Shown here: piece by piece, positions 35,601 through 50,600 of the stretch
How positions within the stretch are numbered: position 1 is the first letter of the stretch
Layout of the letters: the number at the start of each line of letters is the position of its first letter
Assembly (NCBI RefSeq): GCF_018320785.1
Contig: NC_054866.1
Coordinates: 11,625,385-11,689,384 of the forward strand
DNA: 64,000 nucleotides
From: Cheilinus undulatus
Lineage: Eukaryota; Chordata; Actinopteri; Labriformes; Labridae
Reading direction: 5' to 3'
The notes under the pieces: model-generated
The model's database searches: none
Seen by the model: only the letters and a program-made list of their open reading frames with translations
Told to the model about the DNA's origin: nothing
Made by a program: the position numbers and the translations under genes

Positions 35601-38600
35601 ATACAGCCAAGGCCTGCTGTCTGAAGCCCTGCACACCACAGGAGAAATCAATGAAGGGTCTGAAATATTTTTCTATAACAGTCTGTCCTGTCGTCTTTTT
35701 TTATGGAGATCCAACTGTCCAAGAGCAGAAGACAGGATATGTGATAGTATAATTGTGAGAAAGAGACACAGTGAAGGAGACTGCGTGAGAAGCAAAACCA
35801 ATCTCAGAATGGATTTTTTTAAGAGCTGCACAAGGATTTTGCCGCGAGGTTTAACTCCATCTGGCTGCCTGATGTTCTGTAAATTATGCATTCATACAAA
35901 TCCAGAATTCATGGTCAGGTCAAGCAGACAGATTTGCACAACAATTATACCTGTTTCTCCAAAAAGTGGGCAACCCTGATCCTCTGCTCCTTGGGGATTG
36001 TGGGTAAAACCTTGTCAGCAGTGCTGAAGTCCCTCCTCATGACAGCGGTCTGGTATTCCAGCACAGAGAGCAGCAGGGCATAGCTGACGATGTTCAGCTC
36101 CTTGTCTCCGAGGTAGAGACGATCATCCTTGGGGATGTAGCCCAGAAGATACATGGTTCTACACATGAGGGAGGTCATTTGTAAGCACTTGTAGGTATTT
36201 ATACATTTTGACAGGAGAACAAGTGAAATGTTAATGGCATGACAGATTTACAGTCACAAAACCTTTAGAGGGTCTCATTCACCGATATCTTCTTTAGACT
36301 TTTCTTAAATTAGTTCTTAGTAAATTTTACAAGAAAAGATTCTTGAGTCAGATTCTTGATGTGCTTCTAAACTTCAGAATGTGCGTACATCTCCTGCATT
36401 GTGGGAACATTTTCAAATTTAAAAAAAGAAAAAAATATGTTTTCATCTGCATCATGAGCTCACTGACACGCTGGTTGTTCATCTGGATTATAATACATTT
36501 TTTCAGTGCTCTGATGCTTACCTGAATTTTTCAAGGCAGTCGGGCTGCCTGTTAATTTTTTAATGGCCACTCTCAGGACCATGCATCTGAAACATGGGAA
36601 TACACGCTAAAACTTTCAAAATAAAATCTGATTCAACTTCTGTTTAGGGTTAAGGTAAAGGTTGGGATACCAAATGTTAAAAAGTTAAAAACCTAACCTG
36701 CAAAACCTATTTACAAATAAACAGTCTGCTTACAGGAAAAAAGGAAGTCTTCCATAAAAACACCCCAACTCAGCTACTGTAGCTTACATAGCTCTATTAG
36801 CTGTATAAGATAAAGGCTAATGGAGCTACATAGCTAAAGCTAGGCTCACAAAGCAGCTTCCTAAGCTATATATCTACATTATCTGTGTAGTTAAGTTAGC
36901 TTTAGCTACATTACTAAAGCTCACATTGCTAAAGCAAACTTAGCTATAGATAATGTAGCTATGTAGTTACTGTAGCTAAAGCTAGCCTCATAAAGTATCT
37001 ATGTGAACTAGATAGATTCGTTATCTACGTAGCTAAGTTAGCTCTAGCTTTGAATGCTTAAGCTTACGCTGCTAATGCTAACTTAGCTTATGTAGTAATG
37101 TGAATAACGTAGCTAGTGTAGATTTGTCAGCAATAGCTTACGCTTATTAGCTAACCGTTCATGTAACTACTTCTAAAACAGGTCCATACATTATCAAATC
37201 CCAGATAAGACCTCTGACCTTTTTCTGTACTTCAGTTATGAAATGTTGTTTGGTCTCAAATGTTTGCATTGCAGTTATTTCATGAATATAATAGCCAGAC
37301 TTTGTTTAAGAACAAAGCTGAATAAAAAAAATATCTAAAACTGGAAATACTTTATACTGGTAAATTACAGCATGTCTTTTCTATGTCTCAGATGAACAGA
37401 CTGTGAGAATGGCCGTCAGTGATGCACAGTCTGCAGCCAGGCCCCTTTTTTTCAGACTATTTTCAATCTGGCCCCTGACAAGTATCTCATAAAAGAAGGA
37501 AAAAGTACACTAAAACTAATCAACTTATTAAAACTAAGCATTAAAAAAATCAAACCCCTATTACAAACTGACTAAAACTCAACTAAAATGGAAAAAAAAT
37601 CAAAACAAACAAAACATAGTATATAAAAATACATTTGTACAATGTTGGCATAAAAGCATTTTACCTGTCCAGGTGAGCAATGGTGATGATCTCTCCACCA
37701 ACATAATAGTTTAATCTGTTTAGAGAGCTGGTGTAGATGAAGCAGTCTCCAACCCATACACCTGTTTTCACCACCTCTGAGACCTCTCCAAGCACCTGGT
37801 GAGGAGGAGTTGACAGAAAGATTAAACAAAAACCAAATGGGAATAATGGTGAATAGTAGAGGTGACCCCAAATATTCAACAATTCTTTCTAAAGAGCCTC
37901 ATTTAACTGTTGATCTCAAAGTAAAACTCTGCTTATTAAACAAATTTCGGGTGTCAAATATAATTTGAATATTTAGATACTCATTTAATTTGAAGGCTAA
38001 AGTCACTATTCGAGGTGGGAAGAGCCGCAACAACGGGGCCACACTGAGAGGATGCATCCCCGACAGTAATGTACGAGAGTGAAACCGCACTGCCCTGGAC
38101 AGCAGGTTACTGTTGTGGGCAGCGCGGTTCAAGTGCTGTCCCCATCCAAGTATCTCCCCCTATCCCAGCTGACACACCGTTACCTGTGCATCCTGGGTAC
38201 TTCCTACAGGCAGAAGAGTTTTCTCCAAGGCTGGGATTATAGTTAACAAAACACACTGCTCTTGATCTACGAGGATGGCTTTGTGTTTTTTTCGCTAACA
38301 ACATATAGGGACAAAATACTGCTGATACAGTTTGAAACGTTTTCTGTTTTCTAATGTCTTTCATGTTATTTCTGCCATAAGTGGCACAATTTATTTAATT
38401 TTTGTTTGACATTAAATTTCTAACCCTTTGGAACATTTTTATTGTTGACCAACAGTGTTAAAATACCCGGGAAAGACCTCTGATGCTCATTATTTCTTCA
38501 TTGCAATCTGTAAAGTATTGATGGAAGGCCCTCTAGTGGACAAATGTGTTACTATATTGTGATTAAGGCACCTGCAACTGAATGTTTTAAGTACATGCAA

Positions 38601-41600
38601 ATTGATTAAAATAATAATATATGCACATAAATATTTGAATGTTATTCAAAATCTGCAAATAACAAGAAATTAAATTCGATTGGGACTGTAGATAAAGACT
38701 GATAGCCCTACTAGCTATGGAGCATGCAGGGATGTCAGAGGTATTCATATAGTACTGTATATGGAATACAATTTTACAACCTTAAACAACACTGGATGCA
38801 TACTTATGGTGGGTCATGAAGACTAACAAATTCATCATCAGTGGATGCTCTGCTTGATGACATCAGCGTGTGATGTATCCATGCTCAGGCCTGGATGCAT
38901 AAAGTAGTGTGAGCGCAGGGGGACTGGGGAGGGGGTCAAATGGCTTTAGCACGGTACGAGTACAGATTGCCTAGTGTGAGTGCACCCTAAATCCTAAATT
39001 GGGGACACCTCTAGTACATACCAAAATATAAATGTTTATTCTATAGGTTAATTACATCCTTGCCCAGGATCAAATAAGACACAGACCTCAAATGCATCTT
39101 CAATCCCGTCCTCTGTGATTTCTCCTTTGGACTCTTGAGCGGCTGTTACTTTCTCTTGCAGGTAGCGCAGCACAAAGAAAGACTCGCTTGTAGCAATGCA
39201 CACAAGTTCACCAGAGTCAGACCAGAAGATCTAAAGATAGAGGGATAACTTATAATGAGATGGGAATGAATAGACTGAGAGAAAGTAAAAGCTTGAAGTC
39301 ATTAATACTCACATGTTTTGGTTGGATCTCAATGCGGCGGATCAGTTCTGCACTCTCCCACTCAAAGAAGGCCAGGCCACTGTTTGACCTCACCCCCAGT
39401 AAGAAACCGCCAAAAATACCTATGGGACAGCACAATGTTTTAGTATTGCATGCACATTAACATTTAAACATCTATGTACAAAAACTTTCAATGTCAGAGT
39501 CAGGTTTATGAAACATTTTTTAACCCCTTCTCTCTTTTACATTTTACTCACTCAAGCCTCCAGTGAAGCCGTGAAAAAATATCTAGAGATTTTACAGTCA
39601 GCACAGTTTTTCCTCATGAATTATTTTTAGGTGCATTCACAAGGTATTTTTTATTTTATTCTTACATTTTGCAGACTTTAGTGCAATTTTATAGCCTTCT
39701 ATATGATTTCTATATGATTTTGTGAGTAAAAATAATCTTTTTGATGCATACCAATAACTAAATAATAATAATTAGAATAAGAAACTTGAATTGAAAACTA
39801 AATAGTTTACAAACAAACTTGGACAAATACAAACGACTGACAATATCAGTGTTTGTTTCAAATAAAAGAGCAGTGAAGTGCTGTGCACAATAAGACCAAG
39901 CAATTTTCCCTAGTTCAAATAAATGCAGGAGACAGAGCTTACCTTCAGCACCAAAGTCTGGTTTAAAAGTCTTCTTCTCTTTAAAGTTCTTAAAGATTTT
40001 GACCACATTGTTGCCTTCCCTAGTGGCATACCTAAATAAAAAAGAATTCACACAATTATACGGGATGCATCTGATCATGTCACGCAGTCCAGGTAACCGT
40101 CTAATTACATACTAGAGCCAAATGATATATTGTTGAACAACCACATTGGCGATGTTCTCATGTGCAGTAGTCACATCGCAGGATGTTCAATGTAACTCTT
40201 GTTTCAGATTGGCAGCATCTTTTGAAGTGTTGAGCTGCTGCGCTGTCCGCTCCAGCATGCACCCTCATTGCTTTCAAGCCATGGGCGAGTGTTCTGTGTG
40301 TCTGTCTGCCATCAGAGCCTGAGCCCTGTCTTTTATCATGAGCACTGCCTTAATAAATCTCCCTACAAGTGACTTTATTCATTCTATAGCAGAGCTGAGC
40401 CAGGAAATTTCTGAATAAAAGCATTCAATGCAAACAAAGGAGCGAAATGCTAAGTTGGGCTTTTACTTTGAAAAGTAAAAACTGGTAGTGCACTCATACT
40501 ATGTTTACGTTGCCTGTGACACATTCTACTGGTATGGACACCGAAAGCTTCACTAATATATTTCAGAAATAGTTCAACTTATAGCATTTATCAATATCAT
40601 CACGACACAGACTGCAAACATATTCTACTGATGTGGTCCTACACATCTGCTACATCAAGGTTAATATGGCTCTGTATTCATAGTTTTCCTTTCTGTATTG
40701 GCTGAAAACTGCACATGGCAGGCAGAAAAAAGGCAAGCCCTCTATTCTCTGGATTCTCTGTGCATGCATATCAGGTGTGTGAGACCTGACGCTTACACAG
40801 GCAGCCCTAAAGCCCTTGTTAACATGCAAAGCTGAAAATCAGGGTGTCAACCAAGACACACATGTCACGCATGCAGTCTGAAATGGGTTTTAGTCACGAT
40901 ACCTAAACCATTTCACGCAGACACTCCTGTGTTATAAACCAAAACTGCACATTTTCTTGAACCTGGGACAGCGTTAGTTTTGGCAGCTGTTTTTAATTTT
41001 AGGCTTAGTCTTTTGATTACAAGCCTTTTAGTTTTAGTCACATTTTTGTCATTTTTACCCATTTTAGTTTTAGTCGACAAAATCTCCAAAACATTTTAGT
41101 CTAGTTTTAGTCCATAAAACGTCCTTACATTTAAGTCTTTACTTTTAGTCCAAACATTTTTTCCTCTTGCCTAAATCTGGTTCCTAGTCATGGTAGTGTC
41201 TTCAATGCACTCTGTTAAACCTGGGTTCCCTGCTTTCTACTTCTAAGAGGCAAAGACATAAAGCTGCATTGTTTTTTGACAGATTTACCTATAGTGGAGA
41301 AATGCCATGGATTTTTAATTTCCGACAAAAACTAAATTACATTTTAGTCTAGCTTAGGCAACTTGACGCAAACTAAACATACTTTTTGTCAGTTTTAGTC
41401 ATCACATATCTATCTTTGGCTAGTCTTAGTCTAGTTTTCATCATGGAAAAAAGGCTGTCGACAAAAATTTTTAGTCATAGCTTTAGTCGATTAAATTAAC
41501 ACTGATCTGGGACTAATCTACATTAAAGTCTGCCTTAAATCCCCATTAGCAGTCAGAGCAGTCAGAGAGCTGATTACTTTGCAGGCAGAGTCTGTGTTTT

Positions 41601-44600
41601 TTTTCTGCTACAATCAGGCTTTAGGTGGCGCTGCTGCCACAACTGGAATGAGAGCATATTCCTGTTAGCACCTCGCCCCAGTGCTCTTTATTATATGTTC
41701 TGTTAACAGCATGGATGTGCTGATTATTTGAAAGCAGAGAGGGTTGAAGACATCACAGATGCAGATACCATTTAACGACCTCATGCAGATGTGCTGTAGA
41801 AGGGTAACCCAGTGTAGAAAAATGTTTAAGCATTGTCACATTTCCCCACTCATGTTTACATAAATCAGTCTGAGGTCTGTGATTGGTTTACATAAGTGCT
41901 GATTTAGCACAAATAAGCCATAAATCCAGAGTTTTTATGCATACAACTGCATGACCACAGGTTTTAGAAGTTGTATTTATGTCATAATTTCAAAGCAGAT
42001 GTTATTCCATTCTGTCTAGCTTTTTATTCTGCATCGCATTGTTTTTCACTTTTTTGTTTAATGTTCAATACACTACACACTGTGCCGACTACCTCAGGTA
42101 GTTATAAAAAACACAAGATGGAACAAAGTGGAATTGGAACTATTCAAAGAGAAACCTAGAAATTTCCATCTGGGACTTCTTGTTGCTTTTTTCCTGTTGA
42201 ACCAAACCCATATCAAAACTGAACCAAAGTGTGACTCCTGTGAACATTGACTAGTGCCTACTTCTGCTGTGGTGTCACACTTGGCATAGAAAGAGTGCAG
42301 ATCCACTTTTCCCACTCTTGATGGGCATAAAAGTACTGCTCCAGATTTTAGACAGTTAACTTAAACAAACTAAATAACTTAAACTAAATGTAAAAATCTT
42401 TTGTTAACTAAAATGAAACTAAATAAAAACCAAGCTTTCAAAAAAAAAGAAAAAAAAAGAAAAAGAAAACCAACTTAAACTAAATTCTATGCTTAGAAAA
42501 ATGAACTCAAACAAAATTAAAGACAAAATCTCCTTAGTTTTAGTCTTTGACAGCAGCATAATGACTGGCATGTGTGCTCAAGCCTGAAGAGACTAAAATC
42601 CCTTGATTTGATTGGAGAAGACTTCACACAATGGCAGTTTTTCATCATAAGTTGAATACAAACATCAAAATTGAATACATGAAATGGAAAGTGAAGGGCC
42701 CTTTGGGTCTTGCCACCGACAGCTACCTGATATTGCTGAAAAGACTAAAACTAACACTAAAACTAATAAAAACTAAACTAAAATGAAGCATTTTAGCTAA
42801 ATTAAAACTAAACTCAACTACCAACCTAGTAGGAAAATCTAATTAAAACTACATGTAAATGGAAAACACAAGGTAAAAACGAAATCAGAATAAAAACTAA
42901 TGAAAAACCCAAAACTATTATAACTTTGTTTTACACTTACTGTGAGGAGTCGTGCGCCCAGACAAATTCTTGAGCTGAGCCGAAGCTCTTGTTCCTTAGA
43001 GCCATGGCAGTGTAGATGATGTACTCCCCGTCGCCACAAACCACCACAAATCTGCAAAACACACACATATATACACAAATAAATAGGGCAAGCAGATAGA
43101 AAGTCATGGATCTTTTTTCCAACATGCATAGAAAATGCTCTGGGAAATTTATTACCTGGCTCTGTATAAATTGAATGTCAAAGTCTTATAAAGTTTAAAG
43201 CTATTTAAAGCACTAGACCAGTAAAAAAGTCGAACACCCTCCCTGACCATCTGAGGAATCCTCAGCGTCTGGACTCTTTCAAAAAAGGCCTTAAGACTTT
43301 TCTGTTCACACAGGCCTTTTCAAACTGCTTTTAATGCTGTTTTTACTCTTTCAAATCTTATTGATTTGGTGTTTTTATGTCCTTTTGATTTTTAGCATAC
43401 CTTGTAGCACTTTGAGATTTTCCTTAATGAAAAGTGCATTATAAATAAAATGTATTATTATTATTATTATTATTTAGTAAAACACTGAAGATAAATATTC
43501 TTTTGGCAGAAAAAGTCAACTATAAAAATCAAAACTTGTTTTAGAGTGGTCATATGAGTTCAGAAGTCAAACAAAAGTCAATGATATTGCACACAATATA
43601 CAGTTGTGTTCAAAATAATAGCAGTCCCATATCACTAGCAAGATAAATCACTGTTTTTGTTCGAATTTCAACTTCTACACTGCAAGTAAGTTTCTAGAAG
43701 GTTTAGTAAAGGTATAGACAACCAACAGACCCAACAGGCATGACATGCATGCTGCTGATTCTGTGAAACTGAATCATTTACTGAAAGGGGCATGTTCAAA
43801 AAATAGCAGTGTCGAGTTCAATTAGTGAGGTCATTGATTATGTGAAAAAAATAGGTGTTAAACAGGTGGCCCTTATTTAAGGATCAAGGCAACTGACGCT
43901 GCATATGCTGGCTGTGCATTTGTCCTTGAAAAACAGAGTAAAATGGGTCGTTCAAGACACTGTTCAGAAGAAGAGCATTCTTTGACTAAGAAATTAATAG
44001 AAGAGGGGAAAACCTATAAAGAAGTGCAGAAAATGATAGGCTGTTCAGCTAAAGTGATATCAAACGCTTTAAAATGGCAGCCAAAGCCAGAAAGGCGAGG
44101 AAGAAAAAGAAAAACGACTATTTGAATGGATCGGAGAATAACAAAAATGGCAAAGGCTCAGCCAATGATCAGCTCCAGGAGGATCAAAGAAGATCTAAGA
44201 TTGCCTGTGAGTACTGTAACAATCAGACGACATCTATGTGAAGCCAAGCTACCAGCAAGAAGCCCACGCAAAGTCCCATTGTTAAAAAAAATACATGTGC
44301 TGAAGCGGTTACATTTTGCCAAAGAACACATTGACTGGCCTAAAAAGAAATGGCGTAATATTTTGTGGACTGATGAGAGTAAGATTGTTCTTTTTGGGTC
44401 TACGGGCCACAGACAGTTTGTCAGACGTCCTGCAAACACTGAATTCAAGCCACAGTACACAGTGAAGACGGTGAAGCATGGTGGTGCAAGCATCATGATA
44501 TGGGGATGTTTCTTGTACTATGGTGTTGGTCCTATTTATCGCATACCAGGGATCATGGATCAGTTTGAGTACATCAGAATACTGGAAGAAGTCATGTTGC

Positions 44601-47600
44601 CGTATGCTGAAGAGGAAATGCCCTTGAAATAGGTGTTTCAACAAGACAATGACCCCAAACACACCAGCAAGCAAGCAAAATCATGGTTCCAGACAAACAG
44701 AATTCAAGTAATGGAGTGGCCAGCACAATCCCCGGACCTTAATCCCATAGAAAACTTGTGGGCTGACATAAAAAATGCTGTTCATGAGGCAAAACCAAGA
44801 AATACAGAGGAATTGTGGAACGTAGTACAATTGTCCTAGGCTGCAATACCTGTTGACCGGTGCCAGAAGTTGGTCGACTCCATGTACAACAGATGTGAAG
44901 CAGTTATCAGAAACCGTGGTTATGCAACTAAATATTAGTTTATGATTCTCATGGAAGTTGAATCTTCAAGCATTTCTTAGTTTATACAGTACATTTTTTG
45001 AGTTTGTAAAGAAAGATGTCAACACTGCTATTTTTTTAAACATTATATTTCTTGACTTTCTGTCAAATATTATCAAATTCAATTACTTTTTCCAATTTTC
45101 TTGCTTTGAAATAGAATGTGCAGTGTCCCCAATGCATTTGTGTTCATTAAAATACAATTTATTTGAAGAATTTTGAGGTTTACTCACCTTTTTAAATACA
45201 CTGCTATTATTATGAACATAACTGTATATTACTTCATGAAGAAGATTAAGACACGCCTAATTTATGTACTGTCCATCCACCACCAATCCACCAAAGAAGT
45301 GTGATACCAGGAACATGAATCTTTTTTGTCAGGAATGAAGTTAAGAAACTCTACAACCAAAATTCTTACTGTGCACTTTTGCGTTTTTAAAATGACTCCT
45401 GTTTGAAACCCCCAAGAGCACCGTCTCACCTCCCATTGGGGCTGTGTTGGATGGTCTGGGGGTAGATCTCACAGCTGCCCATGTCTTTGACACCCAGCGG
45501 GAGCCTCTCTCCATCCTTAATCTCAGTATCTCCCATGGCCTTCAGGTTGGCCTGCTGCACCTCAGAGTGGCGAGCCCACATAACCTTCCCACTGGAGTCC
45601 ATGGACATGGCTGGTTCCTCCCGACCCAGCTGAGACAGGAGAAGAGAGAAGGAAGAAGTAAAACATAGGAACAAGGAGAACTTGAGTTCAGTGGTGGGTT
45701 AAAAAGAAATGTTGGGGTGGTTTGTGTGGTAGTGTGACTGGTGGAAATCTTAGTTCTCTAATGGTGTAGGTGTGTGATGAACGCTGGATTACAGAGATAG
45801 TTAAATGGTGATTGGACATGTATAGCGTTTTTTTTAGATGTCTGACTATTCAACCAACTTTTTACTCCACAGGCCACACTGATGAGGAAGGATGCTTTGT
45901 AGTGTGCCAATCAGCATTAACCAATCCCATTCATATGCATCCATACATATTCACACACCACTGATGCTGCAGTTAGAGCAATTTGAGATTAAGTGTCTTG
46001 GGATAAAACCCCTGACCTTCTGATTGAGAGACGACTAGCACAGCCTACTGAGCAACAGCTGCCCCATAGTTAAGTGAATGGGGTGAAATTGATGCATAAA
46101 ATATCTCCAAAACTTAATCAGTTTACTCTCAAGTTCAAACGTAGTTTTGTGCCAAATTTGACAAAAACTCATCAATGCAGTCTTGAAATATTGTGGGCCC
46201 AGGATTGAGATCACAGTGACTTTAACCTCCAAAGTTTAATGAGTTCATCCTTGAATCTGTGTGCTCATTTGTGCAAAGTCTGAAGAAAATCCCTTAAAGA
46301 GTTCCTGAGATACTGCCTCCCTAATAATGGTCTGGATGTACCGTATGTACTGTATACAGGAACTACCAGACAACAGTCTACTGCTGTCACAGTAGTATTA
46401 AGAAACAGTACAAAGAAATGTATTTAATGGAGAAAATTCTGAGAAAAGGAGTTGAATATACCTTGATGATGATGCTCCCTTCATCATAACCCAAAGCCAC
46501 GCTGTTTGAGCCCGGCTGGCCGCATATACACCACACCCTCTCCATGCCGTAGTTCAGGGTGTTTTCAAGCCGGTAGGTGTTGGAGTGCCAAACTCGGACT
46601 GTGCCTGTGGGAACAAACAAAAAAGGTCATACTGAAAAAAAATCTATGGAATGTGGACCCATTATAACACTCACTAAAAAACAAAACAAACAAAACAAAA
46701 CAAAACAAAACAAAAAAACAAAGAAGCATCAGTTTTGAGCAACAGTTTTGCGTTGTTTGCATTGCTCAACATTCTTGAACTGAAACAGAGAACCTACCGT
46801 CCTCAGATCCAGTGAGGATGATCGGCAGTGCAGGGTGGAAACGGGCGCAGGTGACATTCTGGGCGTGACCCTCCAGGGTCTGCACACACGTTTTGTTCTG
46901 AAATAGAAAGACACGCATGAAATAAAGGTAGTCATTCCTGTAAAAAGCTGCATTTGTTAAGACTGTTTTGTATCATTATGTCAGGCAGATTATTGAAATA
47001 AGGATTAGTATTCACATGCTGTCTAAAGAGCTTACTGGGGCCAAGCCAAATGAAGGCCCTTGAGAATGTCAGAAAAATCATGGTCATTTTTTAAGTTAAG
47101 CTGTGATACTCATATTTCATATTTAGTTGGAATAGTAACTCTTATCAAAGCCACAAAAATTAATCTTATCTATTTATGATGTATAGCAATATTAATACAA
47201 TTAATACGATAAAGGCTTTTACAAAATGTAAACCCCTTTTCTTAAAACAGTATGGACTTTTTCTGGTAATGTTAACAATGTGGATGGGTGCATTGACTAA
47301 ACCACTTAGAAAGTAATGTCAGACTTCATAGCTAAGCTGATTAGCACAAACGTAAAGATGGCAGAAAACAAAGTAGAAGGAACTGAGATAAATTTAAGAT
47401 CATTTAATAAGTGCAAAAATGACTTAAAAGCGACCCAAATGGGTTAGAAGTTGCAAATTGGCAGGAAAAGTGGTGAAAATAGGTTATGGAGTGGGAAAAC
47501 TGGGTTGAAAGAGGCAAAGATGGGAAGTGAGAAAATGAGTTAAAAGTGGCTAAATGTGTCACCAAAAAGGGTAAAAATGGGTGGAAAAATTCTTAAATAG

Positions 47601-50600
47601 GTTAAAGATTGCAGAAAGTAACAAATATGGGTTAACAGTAACAAAAATTTTGCAAAAAATGCCCAGGCAAAGTTTAGAAAAGGGTTTTGAAAGTGTCAAA
47701 AAGTGTCAAAAATGGGTTCAAAGGGACAAATGTTAAAAAAATGGACAGATAGAGTATAGAAAGGGGCTTTAAGAGTGGCAAATTGTGCAAAAAGAGTCTA
47801 AATGGTCTGGTAGTGGAAAAATGTTGTATAAATGAGAGAAGTGGTGGGGAAATAAGGTTAAAAGTGTCTTGAATTAATAATTTCAACATCAGAACCCAAT
47901 AATACCATGACACACTATTCAGCTCCAAAAATGAGTTAACTGTTGGCCACGATGCCAGCACCAATGCTACTGATCCAACACACATGCATTGATATCATTA
48001 TATCATAAATAATTCAGTCCATCATTGCTCCTCAATGTTATATTTAACTAATTTCACCATTTCTCATTTAGGAATGTTGTAACCATTCCTTCACAAGACA
48101 AATACAAGGTGGAAAAAACACGACTGATGCCTGAAGGCATATAAAACATAATGATAGGAAGTTAGTTGGTGAAGAAAGCAGTGGATGTAAGTCATTTGTA
48201 AGAATATGCCATACTTTGACATCCTTCTGTTTTTGCTACCTGATAGTCCCAGATCTTGACCAGGCGGTCATCTGCTCCTGATATGAGGTAGGGCTTGTCT
48301 CCTCCACTGTAGTAATCAATACAGTTCACTCCCTTCTCGTGGCCCTCCAGGGTAAAGTTGGGAGTCTTGGAGCCCAACTGCCAAACCTACAGGCAGAGCG
48401 GAAAACAAATTATCGGTGAAGTTAGTCTCATTTTCAGTAAAGATAATGCCTTATGCTTGTTACAACATTAAATGAGGCAAACAGAAGATATGACCGTTCT
48501 TCACAATAAATAAAAAAATTAGTGTTAGAGAGCTGAATCTGACTAATACTACTCAAAATAAGCCACAACGTGAGTCAAGTCACTGTCATGTCTTTGTATT
48601 TCTGTATTATTTAGATTCTATGAGACAATATGTCTTGTAAACTGTGTGTGTCTCATTACGATGTAATAAAACACACCTGTGATCAGGTCCACTTGGGCTT
48701 GGAGCAATGTGAGTGCAGGTCTGTGGGGAGCTAGAGAAGGGGAGCAAGTGTACCTAAGCTCAGTCAGGGAAGACTGGCCCTCGTGTGATAGCCTCTTTAG
48801 TGAGATTGTGTTTTACGCTTAGAGAACACTAACACCAGCCAATCTGGACCATACCCAAGCATGTTTGATCCCACAGTCCAGTTTGTTGGACTAGTTTGAG
48901 TGCTCACAGTGGGAAAAAGTGGTCTGTGACATAGCATGAGTACATATCGACTATTCTTTCAATTAGTTTAAACAAAGCTGGTAATGGTATTCAAACTTTG
49001 GGACAGTCATCTGGATCAAACCCACAAAATCTTTGAGGTCTTTGGGACAATCCATGATTATCTTCTTGGTCATGGATACCAGAGATGATGATTTGATGAT
49101 GCATTCAGAAGAGGTAACCTTGCTCAGGACTAGAGGGGGTACAAAATAAAAAGAGTGCAGACTGTGTCCCAGCACCTCCCACCAGTCTTTTACTTAAACT
49201 TCAATTCCAACTGGAAGAACAGCACTTTCTTCTGTTTGTGCCCTGAAGCAATCATCTGTTGTGTGCTTTGAAAAACACTGAATGACTAATGTTTATTGTA
49301 AGTGTCTACCTTTATGGTTCTATCCAGAGAGGCACTGGCAAACTGGTTGTTGTCTTTGGGGTTGATGACGATCTCCATGACGTAGTGTGTGTGTCCTTCA
49401 AAGACTTGGCTACATGACCACTTCCTGTCCCAGTCCCACAGCTTGATCAACATGTCATCTGAAAAAATGAAGATATCAAATACTAGAGAGTTGGAAATTT
49501 TTTAAGCCAACTTTATGTGTAAATGCAAAGTAGGTTGTACCTACCACTGCTGGTGAGGATGTAGGGCTGTGTTGGGTGGACAGCGATACAGCGGATGTAG
49601 TCAGAGTGAGCCTCAAACATGTGAACCCTCTCCAGTGTGTTATAATTAAACACACGGATCAGCATGTCATCCTGGGGACAGATAAAACATTTACAAGTTA
49701 ATTTGAGCCTTAATAACACAGAAACCTCAGATTTAACCACTGATTTAATAAATCATGGTTGCAGTATCAGTGACATCACCCACTGGTTTCTAAAGCAGTA
49801 TTATGAAGCTGAACAATGGCAGCTACCATGCTGGAACTGTGGACTTTACCTAAACTTTGGTCAATGTAATAACAAAGAAAGGGGTAATGCTGAGCCTGAC
49901 AGTAGCTATGTACTCTAATATACAAATGTATTACCTTCGCCAAGTAGGTTATGTGATCGGGTGGGTTTGTTCGTTTGTTTGTTTGTTTGTTAGCAACATA
50001 GCATAAAAAGTCATGGGCGGATTTTCATGAAATTTTCAGGAAATGTCAGAAATGGCATATGGAAGAAGTGATTAGATTTTGGGACTGATCCAGATCAACG
50101 TCTGGATCCAGGAATTTTTTAAAGGATTCTGTACTATTGGGAGATAGGGCTAATGGCGGAGGTCCGCGCTGTTACCACTTTACACCAGGAGATGACAGGC
50201 ATGAGTAACTTATTCAAAGTTTTGGAATTTACAGAGAGACAAGTTGGAGCGTAACAGAGAGAAAGACAGCAAATTGTAGCGAAAATACTCATAATGCTGG
50301 GAGGAATAGAGGAATAATCACCCTCTGCCATGACTTCCACACGTAGCGAAGCCAGTGCTTTGCCTCACTGTGTCTCCACCCCACCAGGGAGGGAGTAATC
50401 AACGAATTAGTTTTTGGGAGCGATCCAGATCACAGTCTGGATCCAGGAATATTTTCATAGGATTCTTCACTACTGGGAGATAGGGCTGATGGCGGAGGTC
50501 TGTGCTCACTGAGTATTTTTCTAGTTTAAAATAAAACCCTCAATATAACCATAATTAATGTTTTATAAAAAAAAAGTCAACCTTTGAACATTTTTGGGCT

